DNA of 49,990 nucleotides from Piscirickettsia salmonis LF-89 = ATCC VR-1361 (GCF_000297215.2 NZ_AMFF02000020.1:83061-133050), one strand, 5' to 3'; positions 8,652 to 18,055 are shown, counted from the stretch's first letter. Notes: generated by a model from the sequence alone, not told the origin. Numbers and translations: made by a program.

Positions 8652-9995
8652 ATGTCAGATATACCCAGTGTACAGTCAAATAGTCGTTTAAGCCGTGATA
8701 GCTATTGGTATCGTTGGTTGATGGGGGCGATGGGGCTATTTGTGAATGGATTCGACTTATTCATGATTGCAGTGGCGCTGCCTTTGATTATTCATGTTTA
8801 TCAGCCGAGTGCTACTGTAATCGGTATGATTGGTGCGTCAACAACCTTAGGTGCAATCGTTGGTGCGATCGTGATGGGGCGCTTAACGGATGTGTTAGGG
8901 CGACGCAAATTATTACTCGTTAATATTTTATTCTTTGTTGTCTTTACGGTTTTATCTTCGTTGTCTTGGGGAGTGGTTTCGCTGATTGTTTTCCGCTTTT
9001 TGCTTGGTATTGCGATTGGTGGTGAATACCCTCTTTCATCGACTTATATTGCTGAAAGCATGCCAAAGCATTTACGCGGACGCTTTATGACCGCAGGCTT
9101 TGCTTTTCAGGCATTTGGTGCATTATTGGGTGCAGTATTGGGTGTAATTATCCTGAATTTTTATCCTTCTGATAATGCGTGGCGGGTGATGTTGGCTTTA
9201 GGTCTAGTCCCTGCGGTAGTGCTCTTTGTTTTACGTCGAGGCTTACCTGAAAGCGAGAAATGGCTCAAAATGCGCCAAGAGAAAAAGCAAGCGCGATCAC
9301 CACAGTTAGGTTATCGTGAATTATTTAAGAAAAAATATATAAAAATCACGATACTTACATCAGTATCGTGGTTTATCATGGATGTGGCATTGTATGGCTT
9401 AGGCTTTTATACGCCAATGATCTTTTCCCAGTTTGGGGCGTCTCCGGTGACTAATTTTATCTTGCAAGATATTGCGTCAACGCAAAATGCGATTATTCTT
9501 GATTGTTTTTTATTAATCGGTGTTTTTATCGCGATGTTAGGGATCGAGCGTTGGGGGCGTTTACGTTTGCAGAAGTTTGGCTTTTTAGGTATGGCAGTAG
9601 GACTTGGTATTTTAGCAAGTTCGGGTGAAGTTGGAGCCATGATGCATGTGCCTTTATTATTTACCGGGTTTATACTGTTTTATTTAATGGTTAATGCCGG
9701 GCCAAATCCGACAACCTATATGTTGCCAGCTGAGCTATTTCCAACAGAGATTCGCGCCTCAGGTCATGGTTTTGCTTCAGCATCAGGTAAGCTTGGTGCA
9801 ACTTTGGGTGTCTTTTTCTTGCCGATTTGTGTAGAAGCATTTGGTTTAGGTATAACAGTGGGTACAATTGCTGTGCTGTGTATCTTAGGATTTGTTGTGA
9901 CGACTATCTTTGGTGTAGAGACAAAAGGTCGTGAGTTAGGTGGGGAATTTGAGAAGAGTGAAAACGTTGTGACTTTTTCTCAAAAGGCATCTTAA
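8652..9995 (+). CDS. MFS transporter, sugar-porter fold, phosphate:H+ symporter-like
   Basis: This is a 447-residue inner-membrane transporter of the major facilitator superfamily, probably with 12 membrane segments. It has the loop 2-3 motif GRLTDVLGRRKLL and the sugar-porter signature GIAIGGEYPLSSTYIAES. Two segments recall the PHS (Pho84-type) family: GGEYPLS after helix 4, and the C-terminal GPNPTTYMLPAELFPTEIRA followed by GHGFASASGKLGA. A long charged loop (about 200-230) separates the halves. Substrate is not proven: phosphate, an organophosphate, an inositol-like compound or an aromatic acid are all possible. It is a single gene flanked by terminators on both sides. Confidence 0.85.
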   Translation: MSDIPSVQSNSRLSRDSYWYRWLMGAMGLFVNGFDLFMIAVALPLIIHVYQPSATVIGMIGASTTLGAIVGAIVMGRLTDVLGRRKLLLVNILFFVVFTVLSSLSWGVVSLIVFRFLLGIAIGGEYPLSSTYIAESMPKHLRGRFMTAGFAFQAFGALLGAVLGVIILNFYPSDNAWRVMLALGLVPAVVLFVLRRGLPESEKWLKMRQEKKQARSPQLGYRELFKKKYIKITILTSVSWFIMDVALYGLGFYTPMIFSQFGASPVTNFILQDIASTQNAIILDCFLLIGVFIAMLGIERWGRLRLQKFGFLGMAVGLGILASSGEVGAMMHVPLLFTGFILFYLMVNAGPNPTTYMLPAELFPTEIRASGHGFASASGKLGATLGVFFLPICVEAFGLGITVGTIAVLCILGFVVTTIFGVETKGRELGGEFEKSENVVTFSQKAS

Positions 9996-10034
9996 AAAGC
10001 ATGTTAAAGTGTGTTAAGTATTTATTTGCTTAGT

Positions 10035-10061
10035 AAAAGAGCCTGTTTATGGCTCTTTTTT
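10035..10061. terminator. Terminator between the MFS gene and rmf
   Basis: AAAAGAGCC and GGCTCTTTT form a 9-bp stem with a seven-base loop and a T run on the plus strand. The A run on the other arm means that it could also end the convergent rmf transcript. Confidence 0.8.
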
Positions 10062-10075
10062 AGTTTTGAGACATA

Positions 10076-10264
10076 TTAATTGATATTGGCAAGTTCTTCA
10101 AAACCACGTTTATGGCAATCATGTCCTTCACGCCAGCCAGTGAGCCAGTAGTTGCGTTTATTGTTGCCGTGAAATGGGCAAACTTCTTGTGATTGGCCAA
10201 GAAGTCCAGCACGGTAGCCGCGTTGATATGCGCGAGAATCAGGGTCGCGTTTTTGTCTTTGCAT
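10076..10264 (-). CDS. rmf: Ribosome modulation factor
   Basis: RMF dimerises 70S ribosomes into inactive 100S particles in stationary phase. The 62-residue basic protein carries the family core: MQRQKRDPDSRAYQRGYRAG at the N-terminus, then CPF and NYWLTGWREG. E. coli RMF is 55 residues; the extra residues here are at the C-terminus (HDCHKRGFEELANIN). An AGAAGGA ribosome site lies just before the ATG. A possible minus-strand promoter (TTGCCA at 10330-10335, TATACT at 10305-10310) has a long 19-bp spacer. The gene is monocistronic and convergent with the MFS gene. Confidence 0.93.
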   Translation of the reverse strand: MQRQKRDPDSRAYQRGYRAGLLGQSQEVCPFHGNNKRNYWLTGWREGHDCHKRGFEELANIN

Positions 10265-10418
10265 GGCTTGTCCTTCTATTAATAAAAGAGGGAGTGAGTC
10301 TTTGAGTATATCCTAGGGGATAATTAGTCTGGCAAGGATAGTTTATTTAAATTGATTCATTATTTTTTATAAATCAAATTTCTTGATTGATTTTATTTTG
10401 TTTTTCTGCAATGTATAG

Positions 10419-10472
10419 GCCCGCTTGGCTGTATTATATAAGGTATATATGGGCCTTTTGGCTCAGGCGGGC
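10419..10472 (+). other. Long-range stem-loop in the rmf upstream region
   Basis: GCCCGCTTG at 10419-10427 can pair over nine positions (one G-T) with CAGGCGGGC at 10464-10472 around a 36-base AT-rich loop. It lies between rmf and the gene ending at 10507, all on the minus strand. It may be the 3' structure of that gene's mRNA, or a small RNA. There is no poly-T tail, so it is not a classical terminator. Confidence 0.35.
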
Positions 10473-10506
10473 GTGAGGTGTGTTGATGCTTCAATTGAAA
10501 AAAATA

Positions 10507-11184
10507 TTAAGCAATAGCATTAATATCAGAGACTTGGTGGGCTTTGATAATATCATTGAGATTTTCTTCAAGCACCAGTAATTTTAGAATATCGTATGAA
10601 AAATTGGTAGATAATTGATAAAGGCGCTCTGCTTGTATGCTCTCTTGACCAAATAATGGAATCATTGAGCCACAGGTGAGATTAAATTCACTTAATGGAT
10701 AAAGGCGTGTGATAATTAATGTCCGTACGGATAAGTCCATTTGTGTGAGTTTGCGGTCAGTAACGCAAATGCTTTGGCCTGATTTCAGGTCACTGATTAA
10801 GGCTTCATCACGTGAGAGGACTTTATCGATGGAATAAAGACCCAGTTGGCTTTCTTGCATGGTATGTAGTAGTTCTAATTCTTCTATTGTCCATTTGCAG
10901 CGGGGGTCTTTAAGTGCATTGTTTATAAAATCTTGGCCGTCGATTTTGTGATGGTATAAGCAATAATCGATCAATAAGTCTTCATGGTCAGGTTTTTTAG
11001 CAGTGACATTATTATGAGCGTCGACCATTTTAAAACGTTTGGCGAACTTATGAAGAGTATCTTGTGGAAATTTTTTTAATAATCGTTGGTGCAATTGAAA
11101 GTTGGTTTCTTTGTAATGGCGATAGAGCGAGCGCCGCGGTAGGGTAGTTTGCATGGTATGAGCCTTTGTTATTTGATCAGTCAT
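10507..11184 (-). CDS. Conserved hypothetical protein downstream of yacG
   Basis: A 225-residue soluble protein that I do not recognise by name. It lacks a signal peptide and membrane segments. It has a basic, helical N-terminus and a core with the pattern [19 protein letters not shown], then [31 protein letters not shown] and IITRLYPLS. By eye this resembles the (F)DY...DG...F...S..G+Y.V...DL.SG....V pattern seen near SEC-C-type motifs in uncharacterised bacterial proteins; that is inference only. The ATG at 11184 overlaps the end of yacG by eight bases (ATGACTGA), suggesting coupling. An ATG at 11154, preceded by AAAGG, is an equally good start. The reading frame is open up to 11250 but that part overlaps yacG. 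Confidence 0.75.
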   Translation of the reverse strand: MTDQITKAHTMQTTLPRRSLYRHYKETNFQLHQRLLKKFPQDTLHKFAKRFKMVDAHNNVTAKKPDHEDLLIDYCLYHHKIDGQDFINNALKDPRCKWTIEELELLHTMQESQLGLYSIDKVLSRDEALISDLKSGQSICVTDRKLTQMDLSVRTLIITRLYPLSEFNLTCGSMIPLFGQESIQAERLYQLSTNFSYDILKLLVLEENLNDIIKAHQVSDINAIA

Positions 11185-11353
11185 GAGGATTGAATGGTTC
11201 ATTGTTGCTAGCTTGGGTCGGTATTTTGTAGCTTTCTTCAGCCCATGCACCTAAATCGATGAGGCGGCAGCGCTCAGAGCAAAAGGGGCGTGCTGTTGCA
11301 TTTTTAATATCGACGTCTTTTTGGCAAGTGGGACAGGGGCGAATAAGTGTCAT
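11177..11353 (-). CDS. yacG: DNA gyrase inhibitor YacG, zinc-binding
   Basis: YacG is a small zinc protein that binds the GyrB C-terminal region and inhibits gyrase. The 58-residue product reads [10 protein letters not shown] at the start and [15 protein letters not shown] further on, giving the four zinc cysteines (residues 7, 10, 25, 29) and the conserved RLIDLG(A)W motif. Length matches the family (about 65). It was found by translating the minus strand between zapD and the gene ending at 10507. It sits 21 bp after zapD, in the conserved coaE-zapD-yacG order. Confidence 0.93.
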   Translation of the reverse strand: MTLIRPCPTCQKDVDIKNATARPFCSERCRLIDLGAWAEESYKIPTQASNNEPFNPHD

Positions 11354-11374
11354 GTTAGATTACCTTTGATTTTA

Positions 11375-12154
11375 CTATAAACCACATTGCATAAAAAATA
11401 CGTCAACTGTCTGTTTAAGTGCAAGTGGTTTTTCGCCTTGACTGCTGACTAATAAACGGATGTTAATACAATGGCGGTTTGCACTAATCTCAGGGAAGGC
11501 GATATGGTGAGCAGGGATGCCAAGGCGGATGAGTGGATAATAACGTTGTGGCTCTAAAGTGCGCTGGTGATGTCCTTGTTTTAAGCTGATTATTTCTGTA
11601 TGGCAGCAGTCACGAAATAACTGCATCAAAAAATTGATATTTTGATCCAATGGCTCAAGCTCACCGAGCCACTGTTGCAGATCGTATTCGCGTTGTGAGT
11701 AACTTTGATAAAGCCATTGGTGTAGTATAGGCAACTCAAAGGAATTACAGATACGTGCTTGTTGCTTGTGTTTGAGGCCTTGCAGTAAATAATGATGTTG
11801 TAAACTGTAACCAAATTTATCTTTATGTTTGCTCAGCTGGTTTAGCTGATGGCTTAACTGGTCAAGCATATATGTTAATGCGCTTTCATTGACTTCTTCA
11901 CGACCCTTAAGGCGACATAATTGCGTATTAATACGGTCGTACTCTTTCTGGAGTTCTAGCCTGACATCGTGCCGCTCGAGTAATAATAACAGCTCAGCTA
12001 GTGTTTGTAATGTATAGAAACTGCCCCAGCTATCTTCTCGATGCAAGCATTGCTTGGATTGGTGTAGTAAGTAATGGGCACGTAAAATAATGCGAATGCG
12101 CTCGGTTAATGGGTGATCATAGAAGATAATGTCTTGTGTTGTGTTATCTGTCAT
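11375..12154 (-). CDS. zapD: Cell division protein ZapD
   Basis: ZapD (YacF) binds the C-terminus of FtsZ and crosslinks FtsZ filaments at the division ring. The 259-residue protein begins with the family pattern IIFYDHPLTERIRIILR, then an alpha-helical domain (residues about 20-180), and a C-terminal beta-domain with the conserved SANRHCINIRLL and VDVFFMQCGL. Length fits E. coli ZapD (247). An AAGGAAGCACA ribosome site precedes the ATG. The position between coaE and yacG is the classical one. A possible promoter (TTGAAA, 18 bp, TATATG) lies in the 137-bp gap after coaE. Confidence 0.93.
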   Translation of the reverse strand: MTDNTTQDIIFYDHPLTERIRIILRAHYLLHQSKQCLHREDSWGSFYTLQTLAELLLLLERHDVRLELQKEYDRINTQLCRLKGREEVNESALTYMLDQLSHQLNQLSKHKDKFGYSLQHHYLLQGLKHKQQARICNSFELPILHQWLYQSYSQREYDLQQWLGELEPLDQNINFLMQLFRDCCHTEIISLKQGHHQRTLEPQRYYPLIRLGIPAHHIAFPEISANRHCINIRLLVSSQGEKPLALKQTVDVFFMQCGL

Positions 12155-12189
12155 TGTGCTTCCTTTTGTCTTTTTTGCTTATTTTCTTC

Positions 12190-12209
12190 CATGTTCTTTC
12201 ATGTTCTTT
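12190..12209. repeat. Tandem 10-bp repeat in the zapD leader
   Basis: CATGTTCTTT occurs twice in a row. On the minus strand this gives AAAGAACATG twice in the 5' untranslated region of zapD. It is possibly just slippage; no function is visible. Confidence 0.6.
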
Positions 12210-12291
12210 ATTTGGTTTTTTCTTTTGTTTAGCACATATAGTGTATATATAGTGCGCATTTCAAAGTTAGCACAGAAACAGAATGTTTAGT

Positions 12292-12885
12292 TTAGTTCTG
12301 GCTCAGCTTTAGGTAATAGGCGTGTAACTTTTCCACCTGTTGTTTTAAGTTATCTAAATTGCCATTATTTTCGATGATATCATCAGCGTGATGGCGGCGA
12401 TAACGGCGCGAGACTTGTTGATCGACAATGTTTTGCGCTTGTTGACGACTTAAACCATCGCGTTTTTGTGTGCGTTCAAGTTGTAGCTCGAGTGAGGTAT
12501 CTATAATTAAGATGCGATTGACTGGGTATTTAATCTTGCTTTCAAAAAGCAAGGGAACGACTAAAAGACAGTATGGTGATGTTGTGTGTTTTGCTGCAGC
12601 AAACATCATATCGCGAATAATTGGGTGGAGTAAGTTTTCGAGCCAGCGCTTTTGCTCTGGTGCATAAAAAATAATGTCACGTAGCTTTTGTCGATGGAGG
12701 GTGCCTTGCTCATTGATAATTTCATGGCCAAAATGCTGAATAATTTCTGTGAGTGCAGGCTGGCCTGGAGCGACGGCAAGTCGTGCCATCTCATCTGCAT
12801 CATAAATGTCGATATTATGCTTTGCAAAGCAGTCTGTGACTGTTGTTTTGCCTGAGCCAATGCCACCTGAAAGGCCGATATACAT
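12292..12885 (-). CDS. coaE: Dephospho-CoA kinase
   Basis: CoaE carries out the last step of coenzyme A synthesis, phosphorylating dephospho-CoA with ATP. The 197-residue cytoplasmic protein has the P-loop GGIGSGKT at residues 7-14, the DADEMAR substrate motif, HPIIRDMM, the VPLLFESK segment and the lid motif QLERTQKRDGLSRQQA. Length is typical (about 200). It lies within the pilus-coaE-zapD-yacG cluster, 95 bp after pilD. Confidence 0.96.
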   Translation of the reverse strand: MYIGLSGGIGSGKTTVTDCFAKHNIDIYDADEMARLAVAPGQPALTEIIQHFGHEIINEQGTLHRQKLRDIIFYAPEQKRWLENLLHPIIRDMMFAAAKHTTSPYCLLVVPLLFESKIKYPVNRILIIDTSLELQLERTQKRDGLSRQQAQNIVDQQVSRRYRRHHADDIIENNGNLDNLKQQVEKLHAYYLKLSQN

Positions 12886-12980
12886 GAAGTTTACCTTAGA
12901 GTACTTTTATTAAATTATGACACAAGGCCTAAATTAGGAGAAGTTTATAAAAACTTTATAATTTATAAAAAGATAAGTTG

Positions 12981-13694
12981 TTAAATAGGGTGCTGTAATA
13001 ACAAACATAATACAGCTAGGCTTAAAAAAGGGCCAAAGGCAATATGTGTTATTTTTCTATGCTGGTAGAGTGATTGGGCGAGGCTAAAACTTAGGCCTAA
13101 TAGGCAGGCAATAAATAATATATGTGGTAGTGAATTAAGGCCAAACCACGCACCAAGAGCAGCAAAAAGTTTGATATCTCCACCTCCAAGGCCCTGTTTG
13201 TTGCGTGCTCGGGTAAATAATAAATTAATTAATCGAAGACTACAGTAGCCAATAACGGCCCCTAGTATCGCTTGATTAATTGAACAGTGATGAAGGGTAG
13301 GGCATAAATTAAATAATAAGCCGAGCCAAAGTAGCGGTAGGGTGAGGGTGTCGGGTAGATAGCGATGATAAAAATCAATGAAAGACAGTGAGATAAGAAA
13401 GTAGCTTAAAATAATTAAAGAAAAGTACTGCCAGTTTAAGTATTGATTAATAAAAAAGAGAATCAGGCTATTGGTGCATAAATAAGTGCTAAATAGAACG
13501 CTGGTTAAGCGAAAAAACGATTGTTTGCAAATAGGGCAGGAAGCAAGTCGAAAGTTAAACTGCTTTTGGTTGTGATGGCACAATGGGCAATAAAAATGAC
13601 AGTGGTATTGCTCTGTCAGTAAGGGAGCCGGAAGTGTTTGTAAAGAAAATAGGCTCGCAAGGCTGAGTAGTATGGCCAGTAGTGTGATGATCAT
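12981..13694 (-). CDS. pilD: Prepilin peptidase PilD, short form
   Basis: PilD cleaves the leader of type IV prepilins and methylates the new N-terminal residue in the inner membrane. The 237-residue polytopic protein retains the cysteine pairs CPLCHH and CPICKQ, both aspartates of the aspartyl protease (SLSFIDFYHRYLPD and GGGDIKL), and the late FGPFLSLA motif. It is shorter than the usual 280-290 residues. The early GSFLNVV..R.P motif is replaced by a degenerate stretch (SLASLFSLQTLP). Protease activity looks intact; methylation is less certain. It begins five bases after the pilC stop. Confidence 0.88.
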   Translation of the reverse strand: MIITLLAILLSLASLFSLQTLPAPLLTEQYHCHFYCPLCHHNQKQFNFRLASCPICKQSFFRLTSVLFSTYLCTNSLILFFINQYLNWQYFSLIILSYFLISLSFIDFYHRYLPDTLTLPLLWLGLLFNLCPTLHHCSINQAILGAVIGYCSLRLINLLFTRARNKQGLGGGDIKLFAALGAWFGLNSLPHILFIACLLGLSFSLAQSLYQHRKITHIAFGPFLSLAVLCLLLQHPI

Positions 13695-14867
13695 GATGAT
13701 TATAAAATATGGCTGAGTTGAAAAATAGGTAGGTATAAGGCGATGATAATCAAGCCTACGAGCCCACCGATAACTATAATCGCTAGAGGTTCAAGTAGTT
13801 TTATTAATGTGTTGATCGTTTGAGTGAGCTCGCTTTCATAGAGGGCTGATAATTGCTTTAAAATGATAGCAAGTTGGTGTGAATGCTCACCTGCATGGAT
13901 CATCTGTAAGGCGATATTTGGGAAAGTCGAGTGATTTTTTAATGTTTGGTGAAGGCTGGTACCTTGCTCAAGTTCAGTGCACATGGTGGCCGCTTGTCTG
14001 ATGAGTTGAGGGCTATGTGTTGCCTTGATTGCGATGGTTAGTGAGGTAGGTAGGTGATGATCACTATTAAATAAAATATGCAATGTGCGGCAAAAAGTGT
14101 TGAGCCTATTTTTTTGTTTGATGGCGCCAATAATTGGTAGCCTTAGTAAGAAAGGTTCTGCCAGGGCATGTACTTTATCGCGATATTTTTTATAAATACG
14201 CTGTACTATGTAGAGGCTGATTAGAAAAATAATGATGTTCATGCTAGAGATAGATTTTAGCTTATTAGAAAATACTAATATGAGTTCTGTGAGTCTAGGT
14301 AGCGGGGTGTTGAGTGCTGCATAAAATTGCTTAAATTGGGGGACGATAAATTGCAGCATGGCAAACGTAATAATACAGGAAAAAATGCTGATTATGACTG
14401 GATAGATCAGTGCATTATTTAGGCGTTTTTTTAAGGCTATTTGTCGCTCTTGATCATTGGCAAGGGTTATTAATGTGTCAATGAGTTGTCCTGAGACTTC
14501 TCCTGCCTGAATCATTGCAATATAAGTAGCATCAAAATGCTGAGTGTTTTTTAAACTCTGACTTAGAGAAAGCCCCTGTTTGATATCTTGATTAATGGAT
14601 AAAATAAACTGCTGTTGTAAGCAGAACGGACTAGCTTCAGCACTGATTGCAAGCGCTTCGGCTAATGGTAGTTGAGCGCTTAATAAGGTGGCAAGTTGCC
14701 TGGTCCATTGGCTAATAAAGTGTGAGTTAATGCGTGAGCGATAGCGTTGATAAAGGCTTGGGTAGTAGCGCTTGATTTTAATTGGGATTAAATTTCTGCT
14801 AAATAAATCGCACTCTAGTGCCTGCTGGTTGAGCGCTGAGTTGATGCCTTGGTGGGTTTGTTGACTG

Positions 14868-16451
<1,584 letters not shown>

Positions 16452-16485
16452 GCTTGATTACCTAATGTGTTATAGCAGTTAGAGT

Positions 16486-16905
16486 TTAGCCGTTTTGAAA
16501 GTCTCCCCAGGTGAGGGTGCTGTTGGCAAAGGTGCCGATGGTTTGGCGGGATTTACCGGTGCTATCGTCTTCTGCTTCAATGGTGATGGTTTGTTTGGTT
16601 TGATTTGGGGAAATGGTCAATGTGACTTGATTGCTGGCATTAGGTGGGGCTGGGAAGTGGTATTTTTCCATGCTTGAGTTGCTTAAGTCCATGTCACTAT
16701 TGATCTGGCCGCTCTCACCAATGGCAATGGCAACAGGCGCTTTATAAGCGGCAATGGTGGCATCAAGAGCCGCATTTTTTGCCCGTGAGACATATTCTTG
16801 GTAGCTTGGCACGGCAATGGCAATTAAAATGCCAATAATGGCAACAGCGACCATGATTTCTATGAGGGAGAAGCCAAGCTGGTTGCGGTTTTTGGATCTA
16901 TTCAT
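16486..16905 (-). CDS. pilA: Type IV pilin PilA (major prepilin)
   Basis: This is the structural subunit of the type IV pilus, exported and assembled at the inner membrane. The 139-residue prepilin has a short basic leader (MNRSKNRNQLG) with cleavage expected between G11 and F12, the conserved mature N-terminus FSLIEIMVAVAIIGILIAIA with Glu5, and PSYQEYVSRAKNAAL. The C-terminal part is Ser/Thr/Asn-rich and has no cysteine, so the usual disulfide-bounded D-region is absent. GGAGTGAACG precedes the ATG. It lies 34 bp upstream of pilB and starts the pilus cluster. I saw no convincing sigma54 promoter in front. Confidence 0.92.
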   Translation of the reverse strand: MNRSKNRNQLGFSLIEIMVAVAIIGILIAIAVPSYQEYVSRAKNAALDATIAAYKAPVAIAIGESGQINSDMDLSNSSMEKYHFPAPPNASNQVTLTISPNQTKQTITIEAEDDSTGKSRQTIGTFANSTLTWGDFQNG

Positions 16906-17135
16906 CGTTCACTCCATGAAACGTGGTTTTTTTCCTAGTCTATAGAACTATGATGCTAAAAGGAAACTATAAAATATAAAGTGAAAGCGTGTAAATGAGT
17001 TGTTCATTATATTGATGTTATTTGATGGTGATGTATTGTTACAGTGCTATAATTGGTTTGATTTGGTACTTTTTTGGGAAATATAGCAAATAGCTGGGGA
17101 TTAACAGTGTTATAAAATAAAGTTGATAAAAATGC

Positions 17136-17163
17136 TTGTCTTTTTCTGCGAAGTCATTATAAT
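17136..17163 (+). promoter_or_regulatory. Promoter P1 of the tRNA-secE operon
   Basis: TTGTCT (17136-17141), a 16-bp spacer and a perfect TATAAT (17158-17163) form a sigma70 promoter. The GC-rich bases after the -10 box (CTGCCTGCG) resemble the discriminator of stringently controlled stable RNA promoters. Confidence 0.75.
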
Positions 17164-17196
17164 CTGCCTGCGTTGACCTGGTTCACACAGGAAAAC

Positions 17197-17223
17197 CTAA
17201 GTAAAGTCATTGACTTTACTTAG
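17197..17223. promoter_or_regulatory. 27-bp perfect palindrome overlapping promoter P2
   Basis: CTAAGTAAAGTCA and its exact reverse complement TGACTTTACTTAG flank a single central T. The right arm includes the -35 box of promoter P2. It could be an operator for a dimeric regulator, or a strong hairpin in RNA started at P1. Confidence 0.7.
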
Positions 17224-17237
17224 AGAAAAGCTATAAT
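17210..17237 (+). promoter_or_regulatory. Promoter P2 of the tRNA-secE operon
   Basis: TTGACT (17210-17215), a 16-bp spacer and TATAAT (17232-17237) give a strong sigma70 promoter. Transcription would begin about eight bases before tRNA-Tyr. Confidence 0.75.
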
Positions 17238-17251
17238 GCTTAACCTTAAAT

Positions 17252-17336
17252 GGTGGGGTTCCCGAGCGGTCAAAGGGACCAGACTGTAAATCTGGCGGCT
17301 CAGCCTTCGAAGGTTCGAATCCTTCTCCCACCACCA
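17252..17336 (+). tRNA. tRNA-Tyr (GTA)
   Basis: The acceptor stem GGTGGGG pairs with TCCCACC (one G-T), the anticodon GTA is at 17286-17288, there is the long class II variable arm expected for bacterial tRNA-Tyr, the T-arm GGTTCGAATCC is present, and CCA is encoded at 17334-17336. It is the first tRNA of a four-gene operon. Confidence 0.97.
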
Positions 17337-17337
17337 C

Positions 17338-17411
<74 letters not shown>

Positions 17412-17439
17412 ATCCTATATTTAAGATTAAAGTATTTTG

Positions 17440-17515
17440 GCCCATATAGCTCAGGCGGTAGAGCACTTTCTTGGTAAGGAAGAGGTCACCAGTTCGAGTC
17501 TGGTTATGGGCACCA
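17440..17515 (+). tRNA. tRNA-Thr (GGT)
   Basis: The acceptor GCCCATA pairs with TATGGGC. The anticodon GGT is at 17473-17475 in the loop TTGGTAA, the T-arm is CCAGTTCGAGTCTGG, and CCA is encoded. In many relatives tuf follows this gene; here 60 bp lead to tRNA-Trp. Confidence 0.97.
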
Positions 17516-17541
17516 CTTTGTGGCAGGCTTGTGAAGCGGCT

Positions 17542-17560
17542 AGTATTTTGTTAAAATACT
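17542..17560 (+). other. Hairpin between tRNA-Thr and tRNA-Trp
   Basis: AGTATTTT and AAAATACT form a perfect 8-bp stem with a GTT loop. It lies where a tuf gene is found in many related genomes and may be an RNA processing site or a scar of its loss. Confidence 0.6.
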
Positions 17561-17575
17561 GACCGATATTTCCGT

Positions 17576-17651
17576 AGGCTAGTGGCTCAATTGGTAGAGC
17601 AGCGGTCTCCAAAACCGCAGGTTGGGGGTTCGAGTCCCTCCTAGCCTGCCA
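17576..17651 (+). tRNA. tRNA-Trp (CCA)
   Basis: The acceptor AGGCTAG pairs with CTAGCCT. The anticodon stem GCGGT/ACCGC holds CCA at 17609-17611, the T-arm is GGGGGTTCGAGTCCCTC, and CCA is encoded. It is 17 bp upstream of secE, as in many gammaproteobacteria. Confidence 0.97.
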
Positions 17652-17668
17652 TTATTTTTCTTAGGTGT

Positions 17669-18046
17669 ATGTCACATATGACTGTGAAAGTTGAACTGAA
17701 AAGTCGTTTTGACAAATTAAAATGGGCATTGGTTTGCCTTTTAGTTGTTGCGGCTGCGGGAGGAAACTTTTATTTTTCATCCTATGCATTATCATTACGG
17801 GCAGGGGCGGTATTAGTCGTTGTTGTTGCCGCTTTAGCGATTGCAAGCTTGACAGGCAAAGGCCGGCAAGCTGTTGATTTTTTGCGTGAAGCGCGTATTG
17901 AGTTGCGTAAAGTTGTTTGGCCAGCGCGTAAAGAAGTTCAACAGACGACCATGATTGTGGGTGCGTTTGTTGTTGTTGCTGCGCTTGTGTTGTGGGGTGT
18001 GGACTCCATTAGTGCCTGGGCAATTAAACATGTTTTATTTACATAG
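17669..18046 (+). CDS. secE: Preprotein translocase subunit SecE
   Basis: SecE is the clamp subunit of the SecYEG protein-export channel in the inner membrane. The 125-residue protein has three hydrophobic segments (about 17-36, 42-62, 93-115), the long gammaproteobacterial form, and the conserved amphipathic helix and hinge RIELRKVVWPARKEVQQTT. The start could also be the ATG at 17678 (122 residues), since the AGGTG ribosome site is very close to the first ATG. It is cotranscribed with the upstream tRNAs and with nusG. Confidence 0.95.
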   Translation: MSHMTVKVELKSRFDKLKWALVCLLVVAAAGGNFYFSSYALSLRAGAVLVVVVAALAIASLTGKGRQAVDFLREARIELRKVVWPARKEVQQTTMIVGAFVVVAALVLWGVDSISAWAIKHVLFT

Positions 18047-18055
18047 GTGAAAAAA

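Larger units (their letters stand above)
16906..17251. other. Divergent region between pilA and the tRNA operon
   Basis: This 346-bp region carries the upstream region of pilA (minus, left part, AT-rich with no clear -24/-12 box) and, to the right of 17136, the tandem promoters and palindrome of the tRNA operon described separately. No gene is visible. Confidence 0.6.

Noticed and set aside
16906-17050. Sigma54 promoter for pilA
   Set aside because: The best match (TAGCAC then CAATA) lacks the conserved GG and GC dinucleotides.
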